Assembly: GCA_032622095.1 (NCBI GenBank) | Contig: CP136065.1 | Location: 24,995,141 to 25,059,140 of the forward strand | Origin: Siphonodentalium dalli | Lineage: Eukaryota; Mollusca; Scaphopoda; Gadilida; Siphonodentaliidae | DNA length: 64,000 bases | Direction of reading: 5' to 3' | Shown here: in pieces, positions 46,101 through 53,300 of the stretch | Numbering within the stretch: position 1 is the stretch's first letter | Layout: each line of letters begins with the position of its first letter | Position numbers and translations under genes: made by a program | Notes under the pieces: model-generated | The model's input: the letters and a program-made list of their open reading frames with translations, nothing else | Databases searched by the model: none | What the model was told of the DNA's origin: nothing

Positions 46101-46193
46101 GCTCCTAGGTTTAAGTTTGTCATTCTTTTTTGGTTCAGTGCTTTCATTACCAGAACTAGATAGCCTCCGAATCAGTCTCACTAACTTTTGTGA
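22044..46193 (-). CDS. PDPK1: 3-phosphoinositide-dependent protein kinase 1 (gene, 15 visible exons, first exon missing)
   Basis: PDK1 binds membrane PIP3 through its PH domain and phosphorylates the activation loops of AKT, S6K, SGK and PKC-type AGC kinases. Fifteen exons join in consistent phases into 537 codons plus stop (human 556 residues). Residues below count from the first visible codon. 1-83: Ser/Lys-rich linker. 94-99: glycine loop GEGSFS. 116: ATP-binding Lys in AIKVLEKKH. 208-210: HRD. 228-230: DFG. 251: activation-loop Ser in [12 protein letters not shown]. Then SDLWALGC, and the kinase domain ends near 352. 437-537: PH domain, with [16 protein letters not shown] as the likely phosphoinositide-binding strand. 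No initiator Met occurs in the first visible exon, so an upstream exon is required. Introns hold many mobile elements. The gene converges on MED7. Confidence 0.97.
22218..22355. repeat. Solo hairpin of the 14-bp-TSD family
   Basis: 'atagtgtgtcttgtcatttg', 'gaatgaggtcccc.aagggtg' and their complements form one nearly perfect hairpin. It lacks the central region found in two-hairpin members. Confidence 0.8.
22422..22855. mobile_element. Double-hairpin element, 14-bp-TSD family
   Basis: Termini are GCCTTGAAATAGTGTGTCTG on the left and its complement ending CAAGGC on the right. The flanking 14-mers (22408-22421, 22856-22869) agree at 9 of 14 positions, with GGTCAA.GG shared, consistent with an older copy. 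Length is 434 bp. Confidence 0.8.
23344..23398 (-). CDS. PDPK1: PDPK1 visible exon 14 (PH domain, 55 bp)
   Basis: The acceptor TTTTCAG and donor GTGAGT bound one base plus 18 codons: [18 protein letters not shown]. This matches the family segment and joins both neighbours in phase. Confidence 0.94.
23421..23482. repeat. 31-bp direct duplication
   Basis: 'aaacttaaccactgtt.tatgcactactatt' occurs twice in tandem just before the Harbinger-like element, in the PDPK1 intron upstream of exon 14. Confidence 0.9.
23483..23972. mobile_element. Harbinger-like miniature element
   Basis: Termini GGCCAAACAAAAATATTATTTGAG and the complement of GGTCAAATAAAAAATATTATTT are flanked by TTA on both sides (23480-23482 and 23973-23975). 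A three-base TTA target and a GG-start terminus fit PIF/Harbinger. The 490-bp element shares 'caatgagggaagga' with the copy at 45101-45781. No transposase. Confidence 0.8.
24885..24985. mobile_element. TTAACCC-family hairpin remnant
   Basis: 'tattctcttatatatgcgatg' pairs with 'ccatatatatgagaatgc', followed by 'ttggcacagggttttcac' and 'aggaagct'. Only one hairpin and one end remain. Confidence 0.75.
25126..27025. repeat. Transposon-like repeat with internal tandem array (~160-bp unit)
   Basis: About ten to eleven units (25195-26930) carry 'ggcgcgggctacaggtcgta', 'catgaaatttgtcatg', 'gacatgtagatgggaacg' and 'aaaaacatggccgcc'. Two unit types interleave: one enters through 'caatccattggcgcgg', the other through 'gcatgactaaatcctttggc'. 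The array is bounded by 'ttagctcaactta' on the left and its complement 'taagttgagcta' on the right, suggesting a mobile element with an expanded interior. Open frames in it follow the unit. It lies in a PDPK1 intron. Confidence 0.85.
27537..27634 (-). CDS. PDPK1: PDPK1 visible exon 13 (PH domain core)
   Basis: The acceptor TTTTCCAG and donor GTATGT bound 98 bp. It encodes [19 protein letters not shown], then [15 protein letters not shown] 16-bp copy of the donor junction lies 26 bp further into the intron. Confidence 0.95.
28290..28401 (-). CDS. PDPK1: PDPK1 visible exon 12 (PH domain start)
   Basis: The acceptor TTGTTGCAG and donor GTAAGA bound 112 bp. It encodes [18 protein letters not shown], then [11 protein letters not shown], matching the start of the PDK1 PH domain. 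Confidence 0.95.
29176..29621. mobile_element. Double-hairpin element, 14-bp-TSD family
   Basis: Termini are GCCAGAGTTTAGTGAGCCTG and the complement of GCCTGAGTTTAGTGTGTCTG. Flanking 14-mers agree at 8 of 14 positions, with ATAAAC shared. Length is 446 bp. It shares the central 'attggcagatgacacattgc' sequence with the 44361-44741 copy. Confidence 0.8.
29950..30850. repeat. Two tandem-like copies of a ~370-bp repeat
   Basis: Copies at about 29958-30300 and 30458-30840 share 'ttatggacttgttcg', 'catctcgatt..ggatgcaac' and 'tgatcacc..accagagtgtttcacatcac'. PDPK1 exon 11 lies between them. A third, shorter copy sits inside the element at 31380-31847. Confidence 0.8.
30329..30375 (-). CDS. PDPK1: PDPK1 visible exon 11 (linker)
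   Basis: The acceptor TTTACAG and donor GTAAGT bound 47 bp encoding [23 protein letters not shown] is a motif I associate with the PDK1 linker in invertebrates. The phase fits the next exon. Confidence 0.8.
31051..31095 (-). CDS. PDPK1: PDPK1 visible exon 10 (linker)
   Basis: The acceptor CCCCCCAG and donor GTAATT bound 15 codons, [15 protein letters not shown], in phase 0. This linker is not well conserved. The call rests on matching phases, open frame and splice sites. Confidence 0.75.
31184..31360 (-). CDS. PDPK1: PDPK1 visible exon 9 (end of kinase domain)
   Basis: The acceptor CTTTTACAG and donor GTAAGTTG bound 59 codons, phase 0 at both ends. It encodes [29 protein letters not shown] and [12 protein letters not shown], typical of the PDK1 kinase end and the following linker. 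Confidence 0.95.
31380..31847. mobile_element. TTAA element with 'gatacggatggcc' termini
   Basis: AGATACGGATGGCCTT at the left and GGCCATCCATGCCT at the right are flanked by TTAA (31376-31379 and 31848-31851). A second TTAA-start repeat has been inserted near the left end. A related element is at 42780-43273. It lies 16 bp upstream of the PDPK1 exon 9 acceptor consensus. Confidence 0.75.
31848..33301. other. PDPK1 intron, no gene
   Basis: Intron sequence with no coding similarity on either strand. One short stretch (32640-32720) has three loose copies of 'agcaggac..a.cagcat.atagtaa', which also appear near 32120. Confidence 0.5.
33302..33432. repeat. 32-bp tandem repeat, 4 copies
   Basis: 'aaaataacaactaacatgg' plus 'atgggcaaaacag' is repeated four times without spacers and nearly perfectly. 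The long - strand frame over it (33345-33617) is a by-product of the repeat. Confidence 0.95.
34143..34212. repeat. Palindrome, 35-bp arms
   Basis: 'gataatgacctcgtgg' pairs with 'ccacgaggtcattatc' around the self-complementary centre 'ccaaataattatttgg'. I see one mismatch. Confidence 0.9.
34647..34743 (-). CDS. PDPK1: PDPK1 visible exon 8 (helix G)
   Basis: The acceptor TTTTTGCAG and donor GTGAGT bound 97 bp. It encodes [17 protein letters not shown], then [16 protein letters not shown], matching the C-lobe of PDK1 kinases. Confidence 0.95.
35692..35761 (-). pseudogene. Partial duplicate of PDPK1 exon 7 with its donor site
   Basis: Seventy bases match 37056-37125 with a single difference. 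They cover the last 25 bases of exon 7 (encoding GLRPFHG) plus the donor GTAAGC and the start of the intron. By chance the 5' edge now reads TATATGGTGCAG, so a 22-base pseudo-exon with both splice sites exists in the intron; including it would shift the frame. Confidence 0.9.
35896..36055. mobile_element. Hairpin miniature element
   Basis: 'gcaaacaacagggtaattataatgaaaat' pairs with 'attttcattataattaccatgttgtttgc' (split here by one mismatch), and the outer arms 'gtgcaaaatacact' and 'agtgtattttgtac' also pair. Half-copies occur near 6640-6790 and 46739-46800. Confidence 0.8.
36056..37050. other. PDPK1 intron, no gene
   Basis: A repeat with 'ccaaaccgaac' ends at about 36065 and 'ggttcggtttggagaggtttt' at about 37030 may bound one ~970-bp inserted element ('cctctccaaaccgaac' versus 'gttcggtttggagagg'). 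This inverted pair is exact over 16 bp. No coding sequence is recognised inside. Confidence 0.6.
37101..37169 (-). CDS. PDPK1: PDPK1 visible exon 7 (helix F)
   Basis: The acceptor TATTGTAG and donor GTAAGC bound 69 bp encoding [16 protein letters not shown] and LRPFHG. The last 25 bp and the start of the intron are duplicated at 35692-35761. Confidence 0.95.
37856..37934 (-). CDS. PDPK1: PDPK1 visible exon 6 (activation loop)
   Basis: The acceptor TTGTTGCAG and donor GTAAGT bound 79 bp. It encodes [18 protein letters not shown], with the conserved activation-loop serine and the APE-equivalent SPE. Confidence 0.95.
38315..38424 (-). CDS. PDPK1: PDPK1 visible exon 5 (catalytic loop and DFG)
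   Basis: The acceptor TTCTTCCAG and donor GTATGT bound 110 bp. It encodes [24 protein letters not shown] and a short linker ending in TSAG. It completes the split HRD arginine codon. Confidence 0.96.
38974..39180 (-). repeat. Minisatellite made of the PDPK1 exon 4 splice donor, 6 copies
   Basis: The motif 'actcttac.gatgta' (reading TACATCGGTAAGAGT on the - strand) starts at 38974, 39011, 39048, 39085, 39121 and 39157: period 36-37 bp. The last one is the real exon 4 end and donor; the other five lie in the intron. Four of the six keep CATCG|GTAAGAG intact. The two outermost read CATCC|GTAAGAG and CATCT|GTAAGAG. Confidence 0.95.
39165..39309 (-). CDS. PDPK1: PDPK1 visible exon 4 (hinge to HRD)
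   Basis: The acceptor CTGTGCAG and donor GTAAGAG bound 145 bp encoding [37 protein letters not shown] and KIIHR. The HRD motif is split across the intron. The 3' edge of this exon, with its donor, is repeated in tandem in the following intron (38974-39180). Confidence 0.95.
39424..39590. mobile_element. TTAACCC-family hairpin with AT-rich run
   Basis: 'gcattctcttatatatgcgag' pairs with 'ctcgcatatataagagaatgc', followed by 'cttatattctttaaca', the complement of the AT-rich run seen after 9425. Confidence 0.8.
40203..40340 (-). CDS. PDPK1: PDPK1 visible exon 3 (beta3 and helix C)
   Basis: The acceptor TTTCAACAG is followed by TCAAAGTC; the donor GTATCC follows the first base of a Tyr codon. 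It encodes [10 protein letters not shown]..., [15 protein letters not shown] and TFQDEDRL. It contains the ATP-binding lysine and the presumed helix-C glutamate. Confidence 0.95.
41188..42153. mobile_element. hAT-like element with TATCGG-rich ends
   Basis: The termini TAGAGATG...and CATCTCTA are flanked by GGCAGCTG (41180-41187) and GGCATCTG (42154-42161), an 8-bp duplication with one mismatch. Subterminal zones are full of 'tatcgg' and 'ccgata'. Removing it rejoins a 'ccaagatggcagccatg' repeat. The 966-bp element has no transposase frame. It lies in a PDPK1 intron. Confidence 0.82.
42672..42714 (-). CDS. PDPK1: PDPK1 visible exon 2 (43 bp)
   Basis: The acceptor TTTTCAG and donor GTGAGT bound 14 codons plus one base. 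It encodes [14 protein letters not shown], the beta2-beta3 strands of the kinase N-lobe. It fills exactly the gap in residues and phase between its neighbours. Confidence 0.93.
42780..43273. mobile_element. TTAA element, relative of 31380-31847
   Basis: AGACACGGTTGGCCTTGGCG at the left and GGCCGCACGTGCCT at the right are flanked by TTAA (42776-42779 and 43274-43277). It shares 'cgccacaaacagaaaga' with the other copy. Length 494 bp. Confidence 0.78.
43519..43766. mobile_element. TTAACCC two-hairpin miniature element (complete)
   Basis: This is the best copy of the family. TTAA at 43515-43518 and 43767-43770 flank 'ccctttcctgaagggagctg' and 'aggaagctccagttatcaaaggg'. Two hairpins of the 'cattctcttatatatgcgag' type are separated by 'cttacaagatcagggtaaa'. 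Length 248 bp. Confidence 0.88.
43835..44047. mobile_element. TA-flanked palindromic element (Tc1/mariner-like)
   Basis: CAGTAATGCCCAAAGTAATT at the left and its complement at the right are flanked by TA dinucleotides. The whole 213 bp is one near-perfect hairpin around 'gctttccccgagagc'. A TA target and CAGT ends fit Tc1/mariner; no transposase is present. Confidence 0.8.
44361..44741. mobile_element. Double-hairpin element with exact 14-bp target duplication
   Basis: Termini GCCTGAGTTTAGTGTGCC and the complement beginning GCCTGAGTCTAG are flanked by exact 14-bp repeats TTTGATCTTCAGAA (44347-44360 and 44742-44755; possibly 15 bp). The right hairpin is partly deleted. Length 381 bp. Confidence 0.9.
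44967..45880. mobile_element. TTAACCC element split by a Harbinger-like insertion
   Basis: 'gccctttcatgacgggagctg' starts one half and 'aggaagctccagtcatggaaggg' ends the other before TTAA at 45881-45884. The middle (45101-45781) is a later insertion. Without it the element is about 233 bp, the normal family size. Confidence 0.85.
45101..45781. mobile_element. Harbinger-like miniature element
   Basis: Termini begin GGTCAAAATAAAAAAAG on the left and GGCCAAAAAAAAAAAAG (complement) on the right; both are followed by TTTTGGTTCTC. TTA flanks both sides (45098-45100 and 45782-45784). Length 681 bp; relative at 23483-23972. Confidence 0.85.
45894..46193 (-). CDS. PDPK1: PDPK1 visible exon 1 (linker and glycine loop)
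   Basis: The exon has 100 codons. The acceptor CATTTTAG precedes TCACAAAAG; the donor GTAAGTAC follows GEGSFST. A TAG lies in frame just upstream of the acceptor and the only Met is inside the kinase domain, so this is not the first coding exon. The linker is unusually Ser/Arg-rich ([18 protein letters not shown]) and may be phosphorylated. A TTAACCC element ends about 5 bp beyond the donor consensus. Confidence 0.93.
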
Positions 46194-46297
46194 CTAAAAT
46201 GAGAGAAAATGCGGCTGTTTTCTAGGGGTGAAACTCAAGTCTGCAAATAGTTTGTCTGATATTTGCAGAATGAGGTTCCCAGAGAGTGAATTTGGTG

Positions 46298-46363
46298 ATG
46301 CGGGGAATGTATTTCTTTGTTAATACCTGTTCAGGTATTAACAAAGAAATACATTCCCCGCAT
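46298..46363. repeat. Perfect palindrome at a truncated repeat end
   Basis: Arms of 32 bp around TT (46330-46331) pair without mismatch, starting 'atgcggggaatg'. It sits exactly where a 14-bp-TSD family element (46240-46300) stops after 'gtgaatttggtgatgc'. Confidence 0.9.
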
Positions 46364-47047
46364 TATTTTTCGACTTTATAAGCTTCCCTGTCAAAACTTT
46401 AAAATGTTCCCAGGTTTTGTACTGATGGAATATGATTTCTACTGGAGTTATCCACAGTAGAGATTCATGGCATAATCTACCAATTTTGGATGTTAGTTAG
46501 CCCACTAACCCCAGTTTGGTGTATTTTGTGAGCGCGATTTCGCAAGTAAATTGGGCCAAGAACTCATTGAATTAAAGTCAGCAACTTAAACTAATAGAAA
46601 CTGTAAGAATAAAGTCAAGTTGGGAGAATGAGATTGGTAATTTTCAGACTGTAAATTGTGAAAAATAAATTTGGCAAATAAAAAGTTTATGGCGGGCGGT
46701 CTGGGTAAATGGGTTACTGGAAATAAAGGTATTATTTTTTTAGGCATAATTATAATGAAAATGAGTTTATGACTCGAGTCAATCATGAATTAAAATTCTT
46801 TTAACAATCAGACGATGTAAATTTTGAAGTTCAGTATCATGCTGACATTGCAGTGATGCACACTTAAAAATGGCTGCGCAATGGTGAAAACATGAATATG
46901 GGAAAGACAGATATAACTGAAATAGTTGAATATAACTATTATAGACATAGTCATAGCTGAACTTGAAATTGTAGTAGATTTTGGGGAATGACCGACGTAA
47001 CACGGATGCGCTGAGTTTAGAGAGAAAATACCACGCCTGAATAATGT
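46364..47047. other. No gene recognised
   Basis: This holds a repeat also seen at 18720-18840 ('cccaggttt.g.actgatggaat') and a half-copy of the 35896-36055 hairpin near 46740. No initiator exon for PDPK1 could be identified here. Confidence 0.5.
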
Positions 47048-47235
47048 CACTTCTTCTTCTTCGTGTTACAGTGCAAGTCCTGGCAGAGGTGTATTTATGA
47101 AATTCTGTTGGGACAATATCGCACTATTGTGTGCCGGCGGATGAGGAAGTTGTTAAAAATAGATTGATGATTAAAAGCAATGGTGTATTTACAGGTTAAA
47201 ACGTCTTGCAGTAAAATGTAGATGCATTGTTGTCC

Positions 47236-47902
47236 TCAGGCACAGCTATGCAGCTCCCTATTCAGGTCTTCTAGATAGTTGCAGTTGACTACTTCTTTTG
47301 GCATGGAGTTCCATAGTCTTATCGCTGATGGAAAGAAGGAGTACTTGTAGACATCAACCCTTGTATGATGTTGTCGGTATTTCTGGTTTTGTCCACATGA
47401 TGACGATTTGTACTTCTCGAGAAGTGTCTTGTGGTCAATCGATACTAGCTCGTTTATACATTTGTAGAAGGTGGTGCATTTTGTAATATCCCTTCTTTTC
47501 TTCAGTGGCGTCCATATATTCCAGAGATTGTACCATGGCTGGTGCGCCACTGCGTCTGTGGTAGTTGTTATTTACCATGCGTGCTGCCCTTTCCTGTACC
47601 CTCTCTATCTTTTTGGTGTTTCCATCGGTGTGTGGACTCCAGACGTTCGATGCATACTCAGCTATGGGTTGAACCATGGCCTTGTAGCAACGCTCTCTGA
47701 TAGCCGGTGTGCATCCTGATAAGTTTTTCTTATGAAGGCCGTGGTTGAGTTCGCCTTTGCACACATTTGGTTGATATGGATGTTCCAACTCATGTCATTT
47801 TGGAAGGTGATCCCCAAGTATTTTGACGTTGTAACAGAGTTGAGCTGTTTGTCATGGATGTAGTAGCGACTTTTTATAATGTTCTTCTTCTTGTTGGTGA
47901 TG
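47236..47902 (-). pseudogene. Non-LTR element: C-terminal part of RT protein
   Basis: It resumes with ITITNKKKNI and reads YLGITFQNDMSW, HINQMCAKANSTTAFIRK, then (shifted) AIRERCYKAMVQPIAEYAS and ERVQERAARMV, then (shifted) DITKCTTFYKCINELV and FFPSAIRLWNSMP, ending at TGA 47238-47236. At least two single-base frameshifts break it. Confidence 0.9.
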
Positions 47903-48679
47903 GTTATAGCAGGCCTGGCAATATGGCGTGAGCGATTTTATCGCTCGCGCGTTGCCCGCGCAATTTCAATTTGGCGTGGGCGATATATCGCTCGCGCAAC
48001 ATTCACTACCCAACATACTTTTGCAGTCGTAATTTTGACGAGTTATCCGTTTTAAAACATACAAGGCAACACAACATCGCATCTTTGAAGCAGGAGACAC
48101 ATGCTATGTTAACAGTCGACTACCACAGGTATATCTAATTAGGCCAAACCATGCTACACACCTGTCACCAGTGACAGACTGACGATTACATGACCTAACT
48201 GTGAAATTTGTACTGTGTTCACAGTACGATCCTAATAAAACAACACTAGCTGTGACCACTGGCGAAAACTCCTCTCACATGCCATAATCATGCATTGTTC
48301 ATCACATAAAGACACTAGCCAGGTTCCTATCTAAACACTGCAGAGTGTGAAACACACCTGCAATTTATAAGGCCTTACTAACTACCTGCATGCCCCAGTG
48401 TGAATCGGACCGTGTCGGTGACCAAGGTAACACACTCATTGGATCGCTTGCTACACACATCAAAGCATGCTGTGTATACATTGTTTTAAACATTCAGACT
48501 ACAGGCTACAGTTGAGTTCAAAATCAATTTCGATAACAAAATGGTACCACTACTAGTAATTTGTGTCATTGCTCCGATTGATTCAGATAATATATGAAAT
48601 TAGGCCCTATATACGGACTACCTATTATTAATTTGAATACATTTGTTCTCAAAGTCTGTGTAGGCCTATACATACAACT

Positions 48680-49253
48680 ATGCGACTTTTGGAAAATCTA
48701 CTGTATGCAGCTATGCTTATTCTTATCTTAGTACGCCTAACAGTAAGCTGCTCGCCAATGGCTTCCGATTCGGACAATGACAGTAACTCTAGCGATGTCC
48801 AGGGGTGCTGGAAGAGGGGGGCAGAGGGGGCAGCTGACCCCCCTGCCCTTGACCAAGGGGGGCGAGCGGGGGCAGGACTTGCCCTTTTTCTGGAGACAGA
48901 AAATGCTTTTTGTGTGTTTAATCTCGTGTTTTTATAGCAAAATGTGACTTTTTTGGTCCAATTACAACCAATTTCACAAGGAATATTATTTTTTTGTCAA
49001 TTTTATCACAAAACGGCCATAAAAAAACCGACAAATACCATTAAAATAGGGATTTTTTGCCACAATGAATTTATGGTTATTTTCCCGAGTTTGCGGAGAA
49101 AATGCCCTTTTTTGCGGAAAAGCTGGGAAAAGTGCCCTTTTTGTAGGCTCTGCCCCCCTGCCCTTGGATGCTTCTGGCGATGTCTGCGATGATACGAGTG
49201 ACAATAACAGTTTGAGTGACGAGGCGGCGGCGGTCTCCAATGATGATCCTTGA
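48680..49253 (+). pseudogene. Short acidic frame of the hAT element, split by insertion
   Basis: A frame starting MRLLENLLYAAMLILILVRL (signal-like hydrophobic run) continues into an Asp/Ser-rich stretch, DSDNDSNSSDV. It is cut by the 377-bp element at 48800-49176. Past it, the same frame continues (CDDTSDNNSLSDEAA) to TGA at 49251-49253. I recognise no product. Confidence 0.5.
48800..49176. mobile_element. Nested hAT-like miniature element
   Basis: An 8-bp duplication GCGATGTC (48792-48799 and 49177-49184) flanks ends CAGGGGTGCTGGAAG and, complemented, CAGAAGCATCCAAGG; both sides then have GGGGGGCAGAG. It sits within the 47911-50044 element. Confidence 0.85.
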
Positions 49254-50052
49254 GGCGCTTGACTCTTAAGATGTGTTGTTATTCAATATTGGAATTTCGA
49301 AATATTAAATTCTCAGTTATGTTCCATCAAGTTCACTGTATTGGTTTGTTTATTCTCCGACAATTAAGATGAGTATATTATTATATTTCTCATTAATACT
49401 GATTGTTGATTCTGGTTATGTCACTTGACTTAATGGTTGGACTAGTTACAACATGCATGATATAATGATTGATTCTGGTTAGGTAACTTGGTCACTCAGG
49501 TATAAAGGAACAAACACAAACATATCATGTACATGTATGTACAATATATGCATGGTATAATGATTGATTCTGGTTAACTTACAATAATATCTTACCATGA
49601 TGTCACCTCATACATGTATTATACAGTACTATAACAGCATGTAATATATGATATAAATATATTATAATGATTGATTGATTCTGTTTAACCATTAGGTCAC
49701 TTGGATCAGGCATAAAGGAACAAACACAACAATACCATATATGCAAGACATGGTATAACATTTATAAAAGTACTTTATTAAACATTAATAAGTTATACAA
49801 CATTCATTGATAATTTCACAATTAATATATGATTATAAATTAATTAAATTTAAATATTATCACTTACCACATAATAAGTTATATGCAATATGACATATGT
49901 CAGTTTACTTGTATTTCATATGTTACAACATAAATACCCCATAAAACAGAAATTGCCCCTGGCCTGCAAAATATTTTAGCCCCTGCAAAGTATTTTGGCG
50001 AGGGCAAATTTTAGCCCCTGCAGATTTTTCATAAGGCCAGCACTGTTATAGC

Positions 50053-50857
50053 CTCGCATTTGTCTTCATTGAACTTCATTTGCCATTCTCGCTCCCAGTT
50101 CTGCAGTTGGTCCAGATCTTTTTGAAGTTCCAAGGCATCCTTCTCCGACTTGATGGATCTGTACAGCAAGCAGTCGTCAGCATATAGACGAGGTGTCGCT
50201 GTCACGTGTTTGGCGAAGTCGTTGATACATATCAAGAAGAGCAATGGTCCCATCACAGTTCCTTGGGGCACTCCAGATGTTACATTTGCTGAGCTTGAGT
50301 GTTGACCCTCAAGGACGACTTTCTGACTTCTTTCCGATAATAAATCACTTATCCAGTCTAAGGTGTTATCTCGGATGCCATATTTCTCACATTTGAGCAG
50401 AAGTCATTGGTGAGGCACCTTGTCGAAGGCCTTCGAAAAGTCCAACAATACAGCGTCAATCTGTTTCTGCTCGAAGATACCTCTGGTGAAATTATCCACA
50501 GTTGAGAGTAGTTGTGTCTCGCATGAGCGTTTCTTCCTAAAGCCATGTTGGTACTTGGAGAGAATGTCATGTGACTCCAGATGTGATATTATGCGGCTGT
50601 GTAGTATATGCTCCATTAGTTTACAGCAGATGGAGGTCAAAGAGACTGGCCGATAATGTGATGCTGCTGTCCTGTCCCCTTTCTTGTGGAGTGGCGTGAT
50701 GTATGCCTGTTTCCAGTCTAATGGAACCTTCCCCTGGTCGATGGATGCCTGAAATAGCTTTGTTAGCATCGGAGTGATCTCGGTTGCGACTGCTTTGAGG
50801 AGCCTTCCGGGTATACCATCGGGTCCAGTGGCCTTGTGGATGTTGATGTTTTTTAGG
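50053..50857 (-). pseudogene. Non-LTR element: reverse transcriptase core
   Basis: Motifs in order: KATGPDGIPGRLLK, ITPLHKKGD..ASHYRPVSLTS, YQHGFRKKRSCETQL, DAVLLDFSKAFDKVPH, an in-frame TGA, SGVPQGTVMGPLLFLI and RLYADDCLLYRS. YADD is the polymerase site. It ends at EDKCEAIT, where a hAT element is inserted. Confidence 0.92.
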
Positions 50858-50865
50858 AGTTTTTC

Positions 50866-52133
50866 TAGTGCTGGGACGGTTGGGGTTTTTTCCTAACCGG
50901 TTAACCATGGGCATTAACCTAACCATAACCGGTTAACCATGACCAGTATTACCCTCAGTACGAGATTGAATACATACTATATACTACATACTATATCGGC
51001 AAAACAAATGTTTATTACGCGTCCCGGAAACGTTGATATACATGCGATCACAAACGATGTCTTGGACATACAATGCGTTCCCGTTACGGCAATTAAATAG
51101 TTGTAAATGTGTATAAATTAATTCAGTTTTGAGCCCATACAAACTAAAATATAATATAGATTAGTGGTGCGCTAGCATATCGATGTTTACGGGAGTTTTG
51201 CACTGCATAACGCTTGCTTGCAAAACCTTCAGCGACGAAATATAGTCCCCCCCCCCCCCCCCGTGTATCCCGGGGCCCCCCTGGGCACGATTAGCCCAAA
51301 CAATGTACTGAAGATAGGCATACTGCTGTTAAGTGTTTGGGTATAGCCTATAGGCAGGTATGTATTAATCACAGTGGCTACACGATGTTACTTCAATTAT
51401 TTAATAAACAAATTCAAACAAAATTAAATCGTTGTGATTCATTACTCAAGCCCCAGCCAGTGTTTAGGAATTAACGTTATCGAACGCATCACTAGATATA
51501 CTCTTATTTCCCACTCCCAGTAGGCCTGTGTTTTTTATGGATGTGCGACTTCATATTGGATGTTGATCCAGAATAAACGAATCGCCTTCGGCAGGCCTTG
51601 CATACCGCCCATTTCTTCTTCCTTTTTTTTTCTCGTCATCTTCAATTATATGACTAAATGTCCCCAAACGTTTGATTTCCGTTTGTGTAGGTCTTCTGTC
51701 ATCGCTTTGAGACGAACTAATGGTAATGACAAGGGGGGGGGCACTTTCAAGAAAACAGACATAATATTGATGACGTAGTAAAAGTCTAGACTTGATTGCT
51801 TTGATGTATGCCGCGGCGTGCGTGCAGCCGGAACGTCATGTAATGCCGCCAAAGGAAATTGGCATTGAATGTGTAGCAAGTGATTCACAGACTGACACAG
51901 ATAAGAGTGTTGTTGTTGGTTTCACGTCTAGAAAATCTGCCGGTGATCAAACAGGCATGTGTTGTGGGGTATATGAATACACAATCAACTGTCCAAATCG
52001 CTTCTATAAGCAGCTACTACGTTGATAGTACGATCGTTATCAATATTACGGTTATCCGGCTGTGGCCTCCTCCAACCGGATGACACGCATAACCGAACCG
52101 TAACCGGTTATCCGGACAACCGTCCCAGCACTA
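50866..52133. mobile_element. hAT-like element between endonuclease and RT
   Basis: A perfect 17-bp inverted terminus TAGTGCTGGGACGGTTG and an 8-bp duplication AGTTTTTC (50858-50865 and 52134-52141) define it. Subterminal 'aaccggtta' motifs cluster at both ends. The 1268-bp element has no intact transposase. It contains a run of 16 C at 51247-51262. Excision would restore the host frame. Confidence 0.93.
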
Positions 52134-52141
52134 AGTTTTTC

Positions 52142-53300
52142 AACTCCATTTTCTGTCACTGTGATGTTCGGCAGTGATGGGATACCCATGTCGGCGATGT
52201 TTGGAATATTTTCGATATCCTCTTGGGTGAAGACAGATGAGAATTGTCTGTTTAGGATTTCCGCCTTTGTTAATGGGTCACTATGAAGAATCCCATCTCT
52301 CTTCAGTGGTGATACTCCTGAGCTATCACTCTTCATGCTTTTGATGTAGGACCATAGTCGGTTTGATGGTTTGTTTCCGCTGCTGTCTGAGACCATAATT
52401 GAAATGTACTTTGTTTTTGTTGTTCGGCACGTTTTTTGACTCAACGTCTTGAGCTTTTTGTAGTGCTTCCAATCTTTCCCAGTCTGTCTCGCCCTGTTGT
52501 ATGCCCTGTGCTTACGTTTTGAGAGTCGCTTGATTTCAGTTGTTATCCATGGTTGGTTGAAACGTGTGCTAGTCATTTTGGTTGGTATCAGTTGTACACA
52601 TAGTAGTTGATTACATATGTCCTTGAATGTCGTCCACTGCAAGTCGATGTCGTCAGCGGGTTTAATTTGAGTTCGGAAATGCTCTGTTTGTATTCTAGCT
52701 GCCAATGATAGTTCTGACATGTCCGCCTGAGACCACAGGTGGATCTTTCTCCTGACTGGTCTTCGGTATGGAGCTGTCACTCTTGATGAGATGAATATGA
52801 TGTCGTGATCACCAAGCCCTGGCACTGGTTTGCATAAGATGGTAAGTGATGGTCTATTTGTGAAGAATGTGTCCAGCAAGTTCTTGCCCCTGGTTGGAAA
52901 TGTGACCACTTGTTTGAGTCCACAATCTTCAATAGTATTTAGGAATTCGTTGTTGATATTCTTGTTGTACCTATTTCCATTTATAGACTTCTGCTCCCAG
53001 TTGATATCTGGCAGGTTTGTGTCTCCACCAATCCATATAGCAGCCTGTTGGTTGGAGTTCACTAGGTCAGCTATGGCACCACACAAGTCCTGGTTGTAGT
53101 CTATGTTGTCATCGGTTGGTCGGTAAATACTGGCTATCACCAATTCCTGTTTGTTCTGGCAGCACAGTTTAATTGCGGATATCTCCACATCATTCTTCTT
53201 GATGGCTAATACATGACATGGGATTGATGTCTTTGTGGCAATGATCACTCCGCCATATCCATCTTTCCTATCCTTCCTGGCTATTATGCTGTAACCATCA
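52142..53300 (-). pseudogene. Non-LTR element: AP-like endonuclease and linker
   Basis: The frame continues from GTETWL across the Ngaro insertion. Visible endonuclease motifs are KDGYGGVIIATK, IASIYRPTDDN, GGDTNLPDINW, DTFFTNRP and GLGDHDIIF. It nicks target DNA to prime reverse transcription in intact relatives. The frame runs on to ENGVEKL, where the hAT element at 50866-52133 breaks it. Confidence 0.9.

Larger units (their letters stand above)
47911..50044. mobile_element. hAT-like element inside the non-LTR RT
   Basis: An 8-bp target duplication GTTATAGC lies at 47903-47910 and 50045-50052. The ends read AGGCCTGGCAATATGG and, complemented, AGTGCTGGCCTTATGA. Removing 2134 bp plus one duplication restores the RT frame. 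Inside are 'cgctcgcgcg' repeats near the left end, a short interrupted frame (48680-49253), and an AT-rich zone with three 'ataatgattgattctg.tta' repeats (49440-49700). Confidence 0.85.

Noticed and set aside
51247-51262. Run of 16 C residues as a possible structural signal
   Set aside because: A homopolymer inside a hAT element; its length may be a sequencing artefact and nothing around it suggests function.
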